From: Rikenellaceae bacterium
Lineage (GTDB): Bacteria > Bacteroidota > Bacteroidia > Bacteroidales > Rikenellaceae
DNA: 18,806 bases
Assembly: GCA_020859745.1 (NCBI GenBank)
Contig: JAJBVQ010000092.1
Location: forward strand, 1 to 18,806
Direction: 5' to 3'
The notes under the pieces are model-generated. The model had not been told where the DNA came from. It did no database searches and saw only the letters and a program-made list of their open reading frames with translations. Positions 7,249 through 13,258 of this stretch are shown here, piece after piece. Made by a program: the position numbers and the translations under genes. Numbering within the stretch: the first letter of the stretch is position 1; the number at the start of each line of letters is the position of its first letter.

Positions 7249-7249
7249 G
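7219..7249 (+). promoter_or_regulatory. Consensus promoter overlapping the upstream terminator
   Basis: TTG at 7219-7221, a 20-base spacer, and a perfect TAnnTTTG box (TATTTTTG) at 7242-7249. Transcription should begin near 7256, giving a leader of about 45 bases before the ATG at 7301. The whole promoter lies within the terminator hairpin and its T run. Confidence 0.75.
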
Positions 7250-7300
7250 TGGAGTATCCGGACGGGATCTCTCCCGAAAGGAACAGGACAATTATTTATC

Positions 7301-7648
7301 ATGAAAACTATCAATGCTATGGAAAAAGCGATCAACCGCAAAGTCAATGTCATGGTCTCCACCTATCGTCCGGGGCTGAACGCCACGCTGACGATCGCCC
7401 CCGTGGATACCCTGGGCGAAGAGCAGTCGGCCCAAGTGACCGGCAACGGGTTGGTATTCACTGCCGAAATCGGCGATTCGATCTCCTTCGTAGCCGGATG
7501 TATCATGGAGAACGTGACCGACGGCTTCGGTTCATGGAACTGTCCGGACGGCGACCTGGTCCTGTCGGACGATTCACACAGCTTGGTGACTTTCACATTC
7601 AAAAACCCGGCCGATACCGAGGCGACTATCTACGCTAATTTCAGGTAG
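7301..7648 (+). CDS. Small hypothetical protein, likely beta-rich, cytoplasmic
   Basis: I do not recognise this 115-residue protein. It has no signal peptide, lipobox or membrane segment. After a short basic amphipathic start (MKTINAMEKAINRKVNV) the rest alternates hydrophobic and polar residues in a pattern of short beta strands (NATLTIAPV, LVFTAEIGDSISFV, LVTFTFKNP, ATIYANF), with a C-terminal aromatic end. Two cysteines (67 and 81) and a GSWNCPDGD turn stand out. The start at 7301 is chosen because the promoter places the transcript start near 7256, so longer upstream frames beginning around 7195-7202 would be outside the mRNA. Its own promoter and its own strong terminator make it a monocistronic unit, which argues that it is a real, expressed gene. 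Confidence 0.65.
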   Translation: MKTINAMEKAINRKVNVMVSTYRPGLNATLTIAPVDTLGEEQSAQVTGNGLVFTAEIGDSISFVAGCIMENVTDGFGSWNCPDGDLVLSDDSHSLVTFTFKNPADTEATIYANFR

Positions 7649-7675
7649 TTCCCGGACTGCCGGATCAGGAATACG

Positions 7676-7711
7676 GGCCGGAATCCTTTCATGGATTCCG
7701 GCCTTTTTTTT
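7676..7711 (+). terminator. Strong Rho-independent terminator
   Basis: GGCCGGAATCC (7676-7686) and GGATTCCGGCC (7693-7703) form a perfect 11-bp stem with a 6-base loop, followed by eight T residues. Confidence 0.9.
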
Positions 7712-7755
7712 GTCATGTTTTATTATTTTACGGTCGGTTTTTATTTTTTCTTGTC

Positions 7756-9033
7756 ATGCAGATACCCAAAACGATCGGTTCTTCGTTGGATAGCCGTAAT
7801 TCAGCTATCCAAAAATTTATGGCGTCCGTAAAATTAATGCTCAACAAAAGCCGCGCCCTGCACGACGACCGTTATCCCCTTGTTTTCCAGTTCATCCACC
7901 GCCGGCGGAAAAAACTGATCTATACGCCTTACAAATTGTTCGAGGAGGAGTTCGACGACTCGTTATCCGTTGTGCGGAGCGTGCCGTCCGGGAGCTGTTC
8001 CCGCCGGGAAGCGAAAGAGATCAATGCCGCCCTGAAAGAGAAAAGGCGGGAGATCGCCGAACTGCTGGAGCGGATGGAGGCGACCTGTCCCGGCTTCACG
8101 GCCGACGACTTCATGCAAAACTACCGTTGCCTGCAAGACGGGAATTACCTGTTCACCTATGCCGGCCGCCAGATTGCAGCCCTGGAACAAGGCGGCCGCC
8201 ACGGGACTGCCGCCGCCTACCGAAGCACAGTGCGGTCGCTCGGCGAATTTACGGACGGCGCCGACCTCCGTTTCGGGGAGATAGACGGGCAATTCGTCCG
8301 TTCCTACCAGCAATTCCTCTATACCCGGGGCGTCAGCGCCAATACCGTCTGCTTTTACCTGCGCAATTTCCGGTCGCTGTATAACCGGGCGGCGGCCGAC
8401 GGGGTGGACGTCGGGCATTCCAATCCGTTCCGTGCCGTACCGATCCGCATCGGCAAAACCGTCAAGCGGGCTTTGTCGCGCGACAACCTCAGGCGCATAG
8501 CCCGGTTGGATCTGAGCGATTCTCCCGACCTGGCGCTCGCCCGCGACATATTCCTTTTCAGCTACTATACCCGCGGCATGTCGTTCGTGGATATCGCCCA
8601 CCTCCGAAAACGGAATATTACCGACGGGGTGATCGCGTATTACCGCAGCAAAACCAAGCAATATCTCCAGGTCACGGTCACCGAGCCGCTGCGGGAACTG
8701 ATCGGCCGGTATGCCGGCGAAGGGGAGTATATTTTTCCGCTGCTGGCCGCCGCAGAAGGGGAGCAGGGCGAGAGCTACGGCCATTACCGCTCGGCCCTGG
8801 GCTTTATCAACCGCAGGCTGAAGAAGATCGTGCAGATGCTCCGTATCACCATTCCGCTGACTACCTACGTGGCGCGCCATTCGTGGGCGACGGCGGCCAA
8901 GGAGTTGGGAACCCCCGTTTCCGTAATCAGCGAAGGGCTGGGACACACGACCGAGAAAACGACCCGGATCTACCTCAAATCTTTCGACCACTCGGTGATC
9001 GACCGGGTCAATGAAGAGGTGAGCCGGCTCTGA
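7756..9033 (+). CDS. Tyrosine site-specific recombinase (phage integrase family)
   Basis: The 425-residue protein has the usual three-part build of Bacteroidetes tyrosine recombinases: an N-terminal arm-binding part (about 20-110), a SAM-like core-binding domain (about 120-215) and a catalytic domain (about 235-425). The catalytic set is visible: R273 in YYTRGMSF, K299 in YRSKTKQ, R374 and H375 in YVARHSWAT, H397 in GLGHTTE and the nucleophile Y406 in RIYLKSF. The first position of the HxxR box is Y371, a change often seen in this phylum. The gene stands 53 bases from a 23-bp inverted repeat and points toward it. Its likely job is to invert the segment 9087-10284 beside the fimbrial operon; this is inferred from position. 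It could instead act on distant sites. A weak AT-rich -7 box (TATTTTTT, 7742-7749) would give almost no leader. Confidence 0.88.
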   Translation: MQIPKTIGSSLDSRNSAIQKFMASVKLMLNKSRALHDDRYPLVFQFIHRRRKKLIYTPYKLFEEEFDDSLSVVRSVPSGSCSRREAKEINAALKEKRREIAELLERMEATCPGFTADDFMQNYRCLQDGNYLFTYAGRQIAALEQGGRHGTAAAYRSTVRSLGEFTDGADLRFGEIDGQFVRSYQQFLYTRGVSANTVCFYLRNFRSLYNRAAADGVDVGHSNPFRAVPIRIGKTVKRALSRDNLRRIARLDLSDSPDLALARDIFLFSYYTRGMSFVDIAHLRKRNITDGVIAYYRSKTKQYLQVTVTEPLRELIGRYAGEGEYIFPLLAAAEGEQGESYGHYRSALGFINRRLKKIVQMLRITIPLTTYVARHSWATAAKELGTPVSVISEGLGHTTEKTTRIYLKSFDHSVIDRVNEEVSRL

Positions 9034-9069
9034 AATCCGTTGGCATAAAGTTTTTTCGGTTAAAAACTA

Positions 9070-9077
9070 TATATTTG
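9070..9077 (+). promoter_or_regulatory. Perfect -7 box (P1), outside the putative switch, pointing in
   Basis: TATATTTG matches TAnnTTTG exactly. No TTG is found at the usual 19-21 base spacing (one lies 27 bases upstream), so it may be weak or activator-dependent. In the given orientation its transcript would cross the left inverted repeat and meet the terminator at 9112-9143. Confidence 0.45.
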
Positions 9078-9086
9078 TCTTATAAT

Positions 9087-9109
9087 ATCTCTTTCCCGGA
9101 AAGAGATTC
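9087..9109 (+). repeat. Left inverted repeat (IRL) of the putative invertible segment
   Basis: These 23 bases are identical to the reverse complement of 10262-10284. The site is itself a palindrome, ATCTCTTTCC / C / GGAAAGAGAT, whose central base (C 9097) sets its direction. Such a site fits a tyrosine recombinase core with two inverted binding arms around the strand-exchange region. Confidence 0.8.
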
Positions 9110-9111
9110 GC

Positions 9112-9143
9112 TTCCCCGGAATAATTTCGGGGAACTGTTTTTT
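9112..9143 (+). terminator. Terminator just inside IRL, facing right
   Basis: TTCCCCG (9112-9118) pairs with CGGGGAA (9128-9134) over a 9-base loop; after CTG come six T residues (9138-9143). It works only in the rightward direction, since the opposite strand has no T run after the stem. It would stop transcripts from P1 in the orientation given. Confidence 0.6.
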
Positions 9144-9150
9144 ACAGGGA

Positions 9151-9158
9151 CAAAGGTA
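9151..9158 (-). promoter_or_regulatory. Perfect -7 box (P2), inside the switch, pointing out to the left
   Basis: On the minus strand TACCTTTG matches TAnnTTTG exactly. It lies past the 3' end of araC, 42 bases inside IRL, and here faces only the end of the recombinase gene. After inversion it would sit about 100 bases upstream of the fimbrillin ATG, facing it. No -33 TTG is seen, as expected for a promoter needing an activator. Confidence 0.5.
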
Positions 9159-9194
9159 GGTGTATTTCCTGTTTTGCCGGTTCTCTTTTTTCCC

Positions 9195-10091
9195 TTATTT
9201 ATTTTCATTTTTCACGAACGGCTGTTTTTCAGCCCTCATTCCCGCTAATATTTCGGTCGGCGTGCGACCGAACTGCCGGCGGCAGAAGCGGGTAAATTGG
9301 CTCGGCGAGTTGAAGCCGAAGCGGTCGATTACGTCACCGAAAGTCGTGTCCGGGAACGCCATCGCGTGGAGGATGTGCGCCGCTTTTTGTTTCAGCATCC
9401 ACTGTCCCGGCGGCAGGCCGAACTCCTCTTTGAACCGCACGTCGAAATTGCTGCGGCTCATTCCCGACAAGCGCGCCAGGGCGTCCACATTACCCGCCTT
9501 TTCGTAATTCTCCAAAATGCCGGCCTTGAAGCCCGTCGATTTGCCGGCCATCGGCCGGAACAGCCGCGCCAACTCCTCTTTGGGGTAGAACCATTTGAAT
9601 ATCAAAAACATCTCCTTTTGCTTGATCTCGTGCAGGTGTTCGCAGTTGATGCCGTTGCGCAGATAGTAGTCGAGCAGATCGAGGAACCGCGCCATTTGGG
9701 GGCGGATCGGCACGGGTGCCGACGGATGCTCCTTCACGGGACTGAGAGCCTCGCAGGATTCCAGCAACAACTTGTCGCAAGGGTTTTTTACGAGGTCGAA
9801 CGTGCAGACCGTCAGCCGGCTGTGGCGGCGTATGCGGGCCGAAACATCGGCGTGGCGGGGCAGGAAAGCGATCTCGCCGCCGTTGAAAAGCCGCTCCCCG
9901 AATTCGCTGCATACGACCCGCGCCTGTCCCGCACTCAGGAATACCAGCTGGTTGTATTCCAAACGTTTCTGCTCCACACGGACGTCCCTGTCGGTCTCGT
10001 GGTACCTGAAATGGCAGCGATAGTCCGACACATAGTGGTTGCAGGAGAGGTGTTCCTCCAGGTAGAGGAGGTCGTTCAGCATTTTCATCAT
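9195..10091 (-). CDS. AraC-family transcriptional regulator
   Basis: The 298-residue protein ends in an AraC/XylS DNA-binding domain with two helix-turn-helix units: the first at about 200-226 (NVDALARLSGMSRSNFDVRF, then KEEFG), the second at about 248-281 (DVIDRFGFNSPSQFTRFCRR followed by QFGRTPTEI, the family signature). The N-terminal half (about 20-115) looks like a small cupin-like sensing barrel, with LVFLSAGQARVV and GGEIAFLPRHADV. The gene lies wholly inside the inverted-repeat segment, so its strand relative to the fimbrial genes would change on inversion. It probably controls the fimbrial operon, its own promoter or the recombinase; activation is more usual in the family. The start chosen gives MMKML; the second ATG is equally possible. 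The ligand is unknown. Confidence 0.88.
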   Translation of the reverse strand: MMKMLNDLLYLEEHLSCNHYVSDYRCHFRYHETDRDVRVEQKRLEYNQLVFLSAGQARVVCSEFGERLFNGGEIAFLPRHADVSARIRRHSRLTVCTFDLVKNPCDKLLLESCEALSPVKEHPSAPVPIRPQMARFLDLLDYYLRNGINCEHLHEIKQKEMFLIFKWFYPKEELARLFRPMAGKSTGFKAGILENYEKAGNVDALARLSGMSRSNFDVRFKEEFGLPPGQWMLKQKAAHILHAMAFPDTTFGDVIDRFGFNSPSQFTRFCRRQFGRTPTEILAGMRAEKQPFVKNENK

Positions 10092-10115
10092 CTCGGTATT
10101 CGGTTTAGCTATTCT

Positions 10116-10218
10116 GTTTCAGCAAACGTTTCAGTACCGGCCGCCTGTCAGGCCCCGTTCCGGCCCGAAATCCCGAAGAGAACGCCCCGGACGGCAACCG
10201 ATAGGCGGTAACTGAAAC
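10116..10218. promoter_or_regulatory. GTTTCAG repeats and weak -7 box upstream of araC
   Basis: GTTTCAG occurs at 10116-10122 and 10128-10134 (12 bases start to start), with the inverse CTGAAAC at 10212-10218. A minus-strand AACGTTTG (10130-10123) differs from TAnnTTTG at one position and lies between the first two copies. These may be regulator half-sites over an araC promoter; the evidence is only the repetition. Confidence 0.3.
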
Positions 10219-10261
10219 ATAATGTCTTGCAATATGCTGATCGTGAGCATTCATCAGTCTT

Positions 10262-10286
10262 GAATCTCTTTCCGGGAAAGAGATTC
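10262..10286 (+). repeat. Right inverted repeat (IRR) of the putative invertible segment
   Basis: A perfect palindrome with 12-base arms, GAATCTCTTTCC (10262-10273) and GGAAAGAGATTC (10275-10286), around a central G at 10274. Bases 10262-10284 are the exact reverse complement of IRL. It ends 39 bases before the fimbrillin ATG. Confidence 0.8.
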
Positions 10287-10325
10287 GGAAAATAGCGCGA
10301 GTGTAAACCAAAATACCAAAGAAAG

Positions 10326-11564
10326 ATGATGAAGAAAAGTTTACTCAGTATGTTGGCTGCCGTGGTAGCCGGTGCAGTAGTGTCCTGCAGCAAGGACAAC
10401 CGTCCCGACGGAGAACAAGAGATTACCGGTGGCGGCACCCTGACTACCAAGATCGTATTCGAGGAAGCCGCCGCTTCGAAAGCCGCGGCCCTGTCGACCG
10501 CCATTCCCGTCACTTCGTGGGCCAATATCAAACAGGTGCAGCTGTTCCTGTACGACGCTTCGGGCATTGTGAAATATTCCGATGTCATCACCCCTGCGGC
10601 CGGAGCCACGACCTACACCTGGACCGACATTCCTGCGGGTACCTACACGGCGGCGCTGGTCGCCAACGTGAAGAGCACGACCGACAATGTCACTACCTAT
10701 CTGGACGGCGGCGCGACTCCGGCGGCCTGGACCAAATTCAACGTCCGCAGCAAATCGGTCAATTCGCAGCTGGTCGTCGCCCACAAGCCTTCGGCTTTCC
10801 CGGCCTTCGTGTCGGCCGACTATGCGGGGAAAAGCGCATTCGCCGAACCAGCCGAGATATTCACCGGTTATGCTTCGGGCGTGACCGTTGCCACCGGGGC
10901 TACCACCGACCTCTCGTCGAGCCCCGTTTCGCTCAGGCGTGAAGTGGCCCTGATGAGGGTGCGCGTGAAAACCAACGACCAGACCGATGCCGACAACACC
11001 GACCTGGTGTTCGCCCATGCCGACGCATCCATCCTGATCCACCGCCTCCCCGACGGCATGAAGATCGGGCAGGGCAGCGCCGGCGGTGTGGATGCCGCCT
11101 CGACCGACAACAATATCCTCGTGGCCGCTTCGGGCCTGAACACCTTCAACACCGCGAACCCGGCGACGGGATACGGCCCCGGCTCCATTGTCGACGCCGA
11201 CTACACCCTGTGGCGCGACGTGGTGGTCTTCCCGAACGACGCGGGCCGTACCAACACCTCGCCGAACGTGCAGGCCGCTGCCAATCGTCAGTATTTTATC
11301 GTCGTGAGCGCCCATGCCCCGCAGGGCCATGTGCTGGCCGACGGGACGACCGTTTCGGCTGTCGGTGGCCAGGTGGTCTATTGGTCGGGCCTGATCCGCG
11401 AAGCGTTTGTGCCGAACATCATCCGCGAAGTGAACCTCTCGCTCCGTTCGGGCGGTACGGTGACCCCTCCGCCGGCCCCGACCCAGGAGGGCGGCCTGGC
11501 CGTCGAGGTGAGCGCCCCGGCAGCCTGGAACTCCAATATCGAACGAACCGACATCGAACTTTAA
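10326..11564 (+). CDS. Major fimbrial subunit, FimA/Mfa1-like fimbrillin lipoprotein
   Basis: The 412-residue precursor has a lipoprotein signal with lipobox AVVSC (lipidated C21), as do type V pilus subunits, which travel to the outer membrane as lipoproteins and are processed before strand-exchange polymerisation. An N-terminal fimbrillin domain shows IKQVQLFLYDASG near 68-80 and the usual IPAGTYTAALVAN strand. SLRREVALMRVRVKT near 203-217 and IIREVNLSLRSGG near 360-372 match inter-strand motifs of FimA/Mfa1 proteins. The protein ends in a Pro-rich linker (TPPPAPTQEGG) and a final beta strand with a Trp (AVEVSAPAAWNSNI), typical of the C-terminal end of these subunits. It is the first gene of the operon, 39 bases from IRR; no good promoter precedes it in this orientation. 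The ATG at 10329 is an alternative start. It could be a minor subunit, but first position favours the shaft. Confidence 0.85.
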   Translation: MMKKSLLSMLAAVVAGAVVSCSKDNRPDGEQEITGGGTLTTKIVFEEAAASKAAALSTAIPVTSWANIKQVQLFLYDASGIVKYSDVITPAAGATTYTWTDIPAGTYTAALVANVKSTTDNVTTYLDGGATPAAWTKFNVRSKSVNSQLVVAHKPSAFPAFVSADYAGKSAFAEPAEIFTGYASGVTVATGATTDLSSSPVSLRREVALMRVRVKTNDQTDADNTDLVFAHADASILIHRLPDGMKIGQGSAGGVDAASTDNNILVAASGLNTFNTANPATGYGPGSIVDADYTLWRDVVVFPNDAGRTNTSPNVQAAANRQYFIVVSAHAPQGHVLADGTTVSAVGGQVVYWSGLIREAFVPNIIREVNLSLRSGGTVTPPPAPTQEGGLAVEVSAPAAWNSNIERTDIEL

Positions 11565-11722
11565 TCCGGGCCTGACCCGGTGCGGGCCGAGCGATGAGGG
11601 ATATGCTTCTGACAGGCGTCTTTTGCGTGGAGGTATATTTCCTCGTCGCCGCCTGTTGCAGGATCGCCGGGGCTTTGCTGCCGCAACGCCGCAGCGGGGC
11701 CGTCGGCATAAGAATACCGAAA
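11565..11722 (+). other. 158-base gap with hairpin after the major fimbrillin gene
   Basis: CCGGG (11566-11570) pairs with CCCGG (11576-11580) right after the stop codon, with no T run. The gap is much longer than the 9-24 bases between the later genes, and may hold an RNA-processing or partial-termination signal that lowers downstream expression. An upstream in-frame ATG at 11594 exists but was not used. Confidence 0.35.
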
Positions 11723-12628
11723 ATGAGAAACAGAACTTTCTTGATGGGCTGTTGCGCCGTGTTGCTGGCTCTGGGCGGATGGTCGTGCACGCACGACTAT
11801 TTCGAAGACCAGACCAACTACCAGCTCTTCGTGCCCGAAGTGCTGGACAAGAGTGTTAGCGATTGCCGCGTGCTGGTCTACGACCAGTCGGGCGCCCTGG
11901 CCGGGGAGCGTTATGCCGGGGCACCGTTCGACGACGACACGCGCATTGCCTCCGGGCTGTTCGCCTTCCGGCTTCCTCCGGGACGCTACACGGTCTATTG
12001 CTACGTCAATACCGCAGGCGTGGAGTTCGACTCGCCGGGCAGCCTCGCATCCGCCTGCTTCCGGCAGATACGGCTCGAAGAGGCCGAAGAGCCCGAAGCC
12101 CATTCGCAACCCTCGGACGTGTTCTGGGAGAAACTCGCCCCGGACGTTACGTTCTACGGGCTGACCATCGACACGGCCGTACTGGAAAGGTATGTGGGGC
12201 GCGTGACCGTGCGGTTCAGGAATTTCCCGCATCCGGTCGCCGGGATCGCCCGAAGCCGCCTCTGCGCTTCACAGATCGCCACCCGGCAGCCCCTTGCCGC
12301 CGATACGGTGACCGCGCGCAATACCGAGACGGACTGTATGTTGAGCGTAGATCCTTTAGCGCCGCAGTCTCAAGATTTCGAAGTGGAGCACGTCTATTTT
12401 CCCTCGCTGGAGGGCGTGCCGATGGACCTCCGGTTCCGTTTCCTCGGCAGCGGCGGCGAGTTCCGGGCCGAGATGCCTGTCGAACTGCGTGACAAGGCCA
12501 CCGGGGAGCCGCTCCGGCTGGGGCCGGGCCAGCGGCTGATCGTCGAGGTGGACGGATACACCGTTATCCGTACCGCCCTGGTCGGCTGGGACGAAGACAT
12601 CGAAAGCGGCGACACCGACATTCAATAA
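11723..12628 (+). CDS. FimB/Mfa2-family fimbrial lipoprotein (probable anchor subunit)
   Basis: The 301-residue protein starts with a lipoprotein signal (MRNRTFLMGC, lipobox GGWSC, lipidated C22). It continues with the FimB/Mfa2-like pattern of a short DY-rich stretch, a strand SDCRVLVYDQSG near 48-59 and the FAFRLPPGRYTVYCYVN strand pair near 78-94. A second sandwich domain follows and ends with RLIVEVDGYTVIRTALVGW near 271-289. In Porphyromonas gingivalis such proteins cap the pilus base, anchor it to the outer membrane and limit its length. Second place in the operon fits that role. An in-frame ATG 43 codons upstream would bury the signal peptide, so 11723 is preferred. Assignment to the FimB/Mfa2 group is good; the anchor role is by analogy. 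Confidence 0.78.
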   Translation: MRNRTFLMGCCAVLLALGGWSCTHDYFEDQTNYQLFVPEVLDKSVSDCRVLVYDQSGALAGERYAGAPFDDDTRIASGLFAFRLPPGRYTVYCYVNTAGVEFDSPGSLASACFRQIRLEEAEEPEAHSQPSDVFWEKLAPDVTFYGLTIDTAVLERYVGRVTVRFRNFPHPVAGIARSRLCASQIATRQPLAADTVTARNTETDCMLSVDPLAPQSQDFEVEHVYFPSLEGVPMDLRFRFLGSGGEFRAEMPVELRDKATGEPLRLGPGQRLIVEVDGYTVIRTALVGWDEDIESGDTDIQ

Positions 12629-12652
12629 AACTCACAGGTAACGACAACGAAT

Positions 12653-13249
12653 ATGAAACATTTTATACGGTGTTTGACCGGATGCTTTGCCTTGCTGCTG
12701 ATAGGTTCGGGCAGCGCCCGCGCGCAGGCCGTCAAAACCAACCTGCCGCTGTGGCTGACCGGATCGCCCAACATCGGCGCCGAATTCTCGCTCGGGCGGC
12801 AGTTCACCCTCAACGGCGACGTGACGTGGATGCCCTACATGTTCAAAAAGCACGAAGAGGTATTCCGCGTGTGGGTCGGTAGCGTCGACCTGCGCTACTA
12901 CATCCGCCCCAGATACTATTATACCAACAACCTCTGGGACGGTTTCTACATCGGCCCGTATGCCATGTACGGCAATTTCAACGTCGGCTTCTACCGCAAA
13001 GACCGGGAGCACAGTTACCGCCGCGACGGATGGGGCGTTTCGGGCGGCGTTTCGCTCGGCTATAAGTTCTTCCTGTCCAAAAGGCTGCGCATGGACGTGA
13101 ACCTCGGCGTGGGCTACGCTCACCTCCAGTACGACAAGTACTACCTCGGCGGCGAGTACCGGAACTTCCCGCTGGAGCGCAAGATCACCAAAGCGTGGAT
13201 CGGCCCCACCAAGTTCGGGGTCCATCTGGTTTACAACATCTTCAAGTAG
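12653..13249 (+). CDS. DUF3575 outer-membrane beta-barrel protein
   Basis: A 198-residue protein with a cleavable signal peptide (SARAQA near 21-26), then AVKTNLPLWLTGSPNIGAEF, the typical start of DUF3575 proteins (usually VKTN, then N-GAE). Alternating strands rich in Tyr, Trp and Gly follow (WVGSVDLRYYIRP, GFYIGPYAMYGNFNVGFY, GVSGGVSLGYKFFL), ending in LVYNIFK with a terminal aromatic/basic residue as in outer-membrane barrels. DUF3575 genes are common in Bacteroidetes fimbrial operons. The gene lies 24 bases after the FimB/Mfa2-like gene and 9 before the OmpA-type gene, so it is surely in the operon. It may hold or export the pilus at the outer membrane; no function is established as far as I know. 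Confidence 0.8.
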   Translation: MKHFIRCLTGCFALLLIGSGSARAQAVKTNLPLWLTGSPNIGAEFSLGRQFTLNGDVTWMPYMFKKHEEVFRVWVGSVDLRYYIRPRYYYTNNLWDGFYIGPYAMYGNFNVGFYRKDREHSYRRDGWGVSGGVSLGYKFFLSKRLRMDVNLGVGYAHLQYDKYYLGGEYRNFPLERKITKAWIGPTKFGVHLVYNIFK

Positions 13250-13258
13250 GGGGAAACT

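Larger units (their letters stand above)
9087..10284. mobile_element. Putative invertible DNA segment carrying araC
   Basis: About 1.2 kb lies between perfect 23-bp inverted repeats next to a tyrosine recombinase gene and directly upstream of a fimbrial operon. Inside are a complete AraC-family gene on the minus strand, its leader, an outward -7 box and a terminator. Because the repeats are close to palindromic, inversion joins identical cores, while excision between the same sites would have to tolerate a one-base central mismatch. That the segment really inverts is inference. Confidence 0.65.

Noticed and set aside
7195..7638. An alternative frame overlapping the small orphan gene
   Set aside because: It starts before the mapped promoter and out of frame with the better beta-strand-like product; its own peptide is Arg/Gly-rich and unordered.
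8019..8027. GAAAGAGAT inside the recombinase gene, matching one arm of the inverted repeats
   Set aside because: Only nine bases match, the palindromic partner arm is absent, and it codes for ordinary protein sequence.
9087..10286. The two palindromes read as plain regulator operators or terminators instead of recombination sites
   Set aside because: Not excluded, but neither is followed by a T run, and the 23-bp identity in inverted orientation beside a recombinase is better explained by recombination.
11594..11722. In-frame upstream start that would lengthen the FimB/Mfa2-like protein by 43 residues
   Set aside because: It would bury a good lipoprotein signal peptide with lipobox GGWSC inside the protein.
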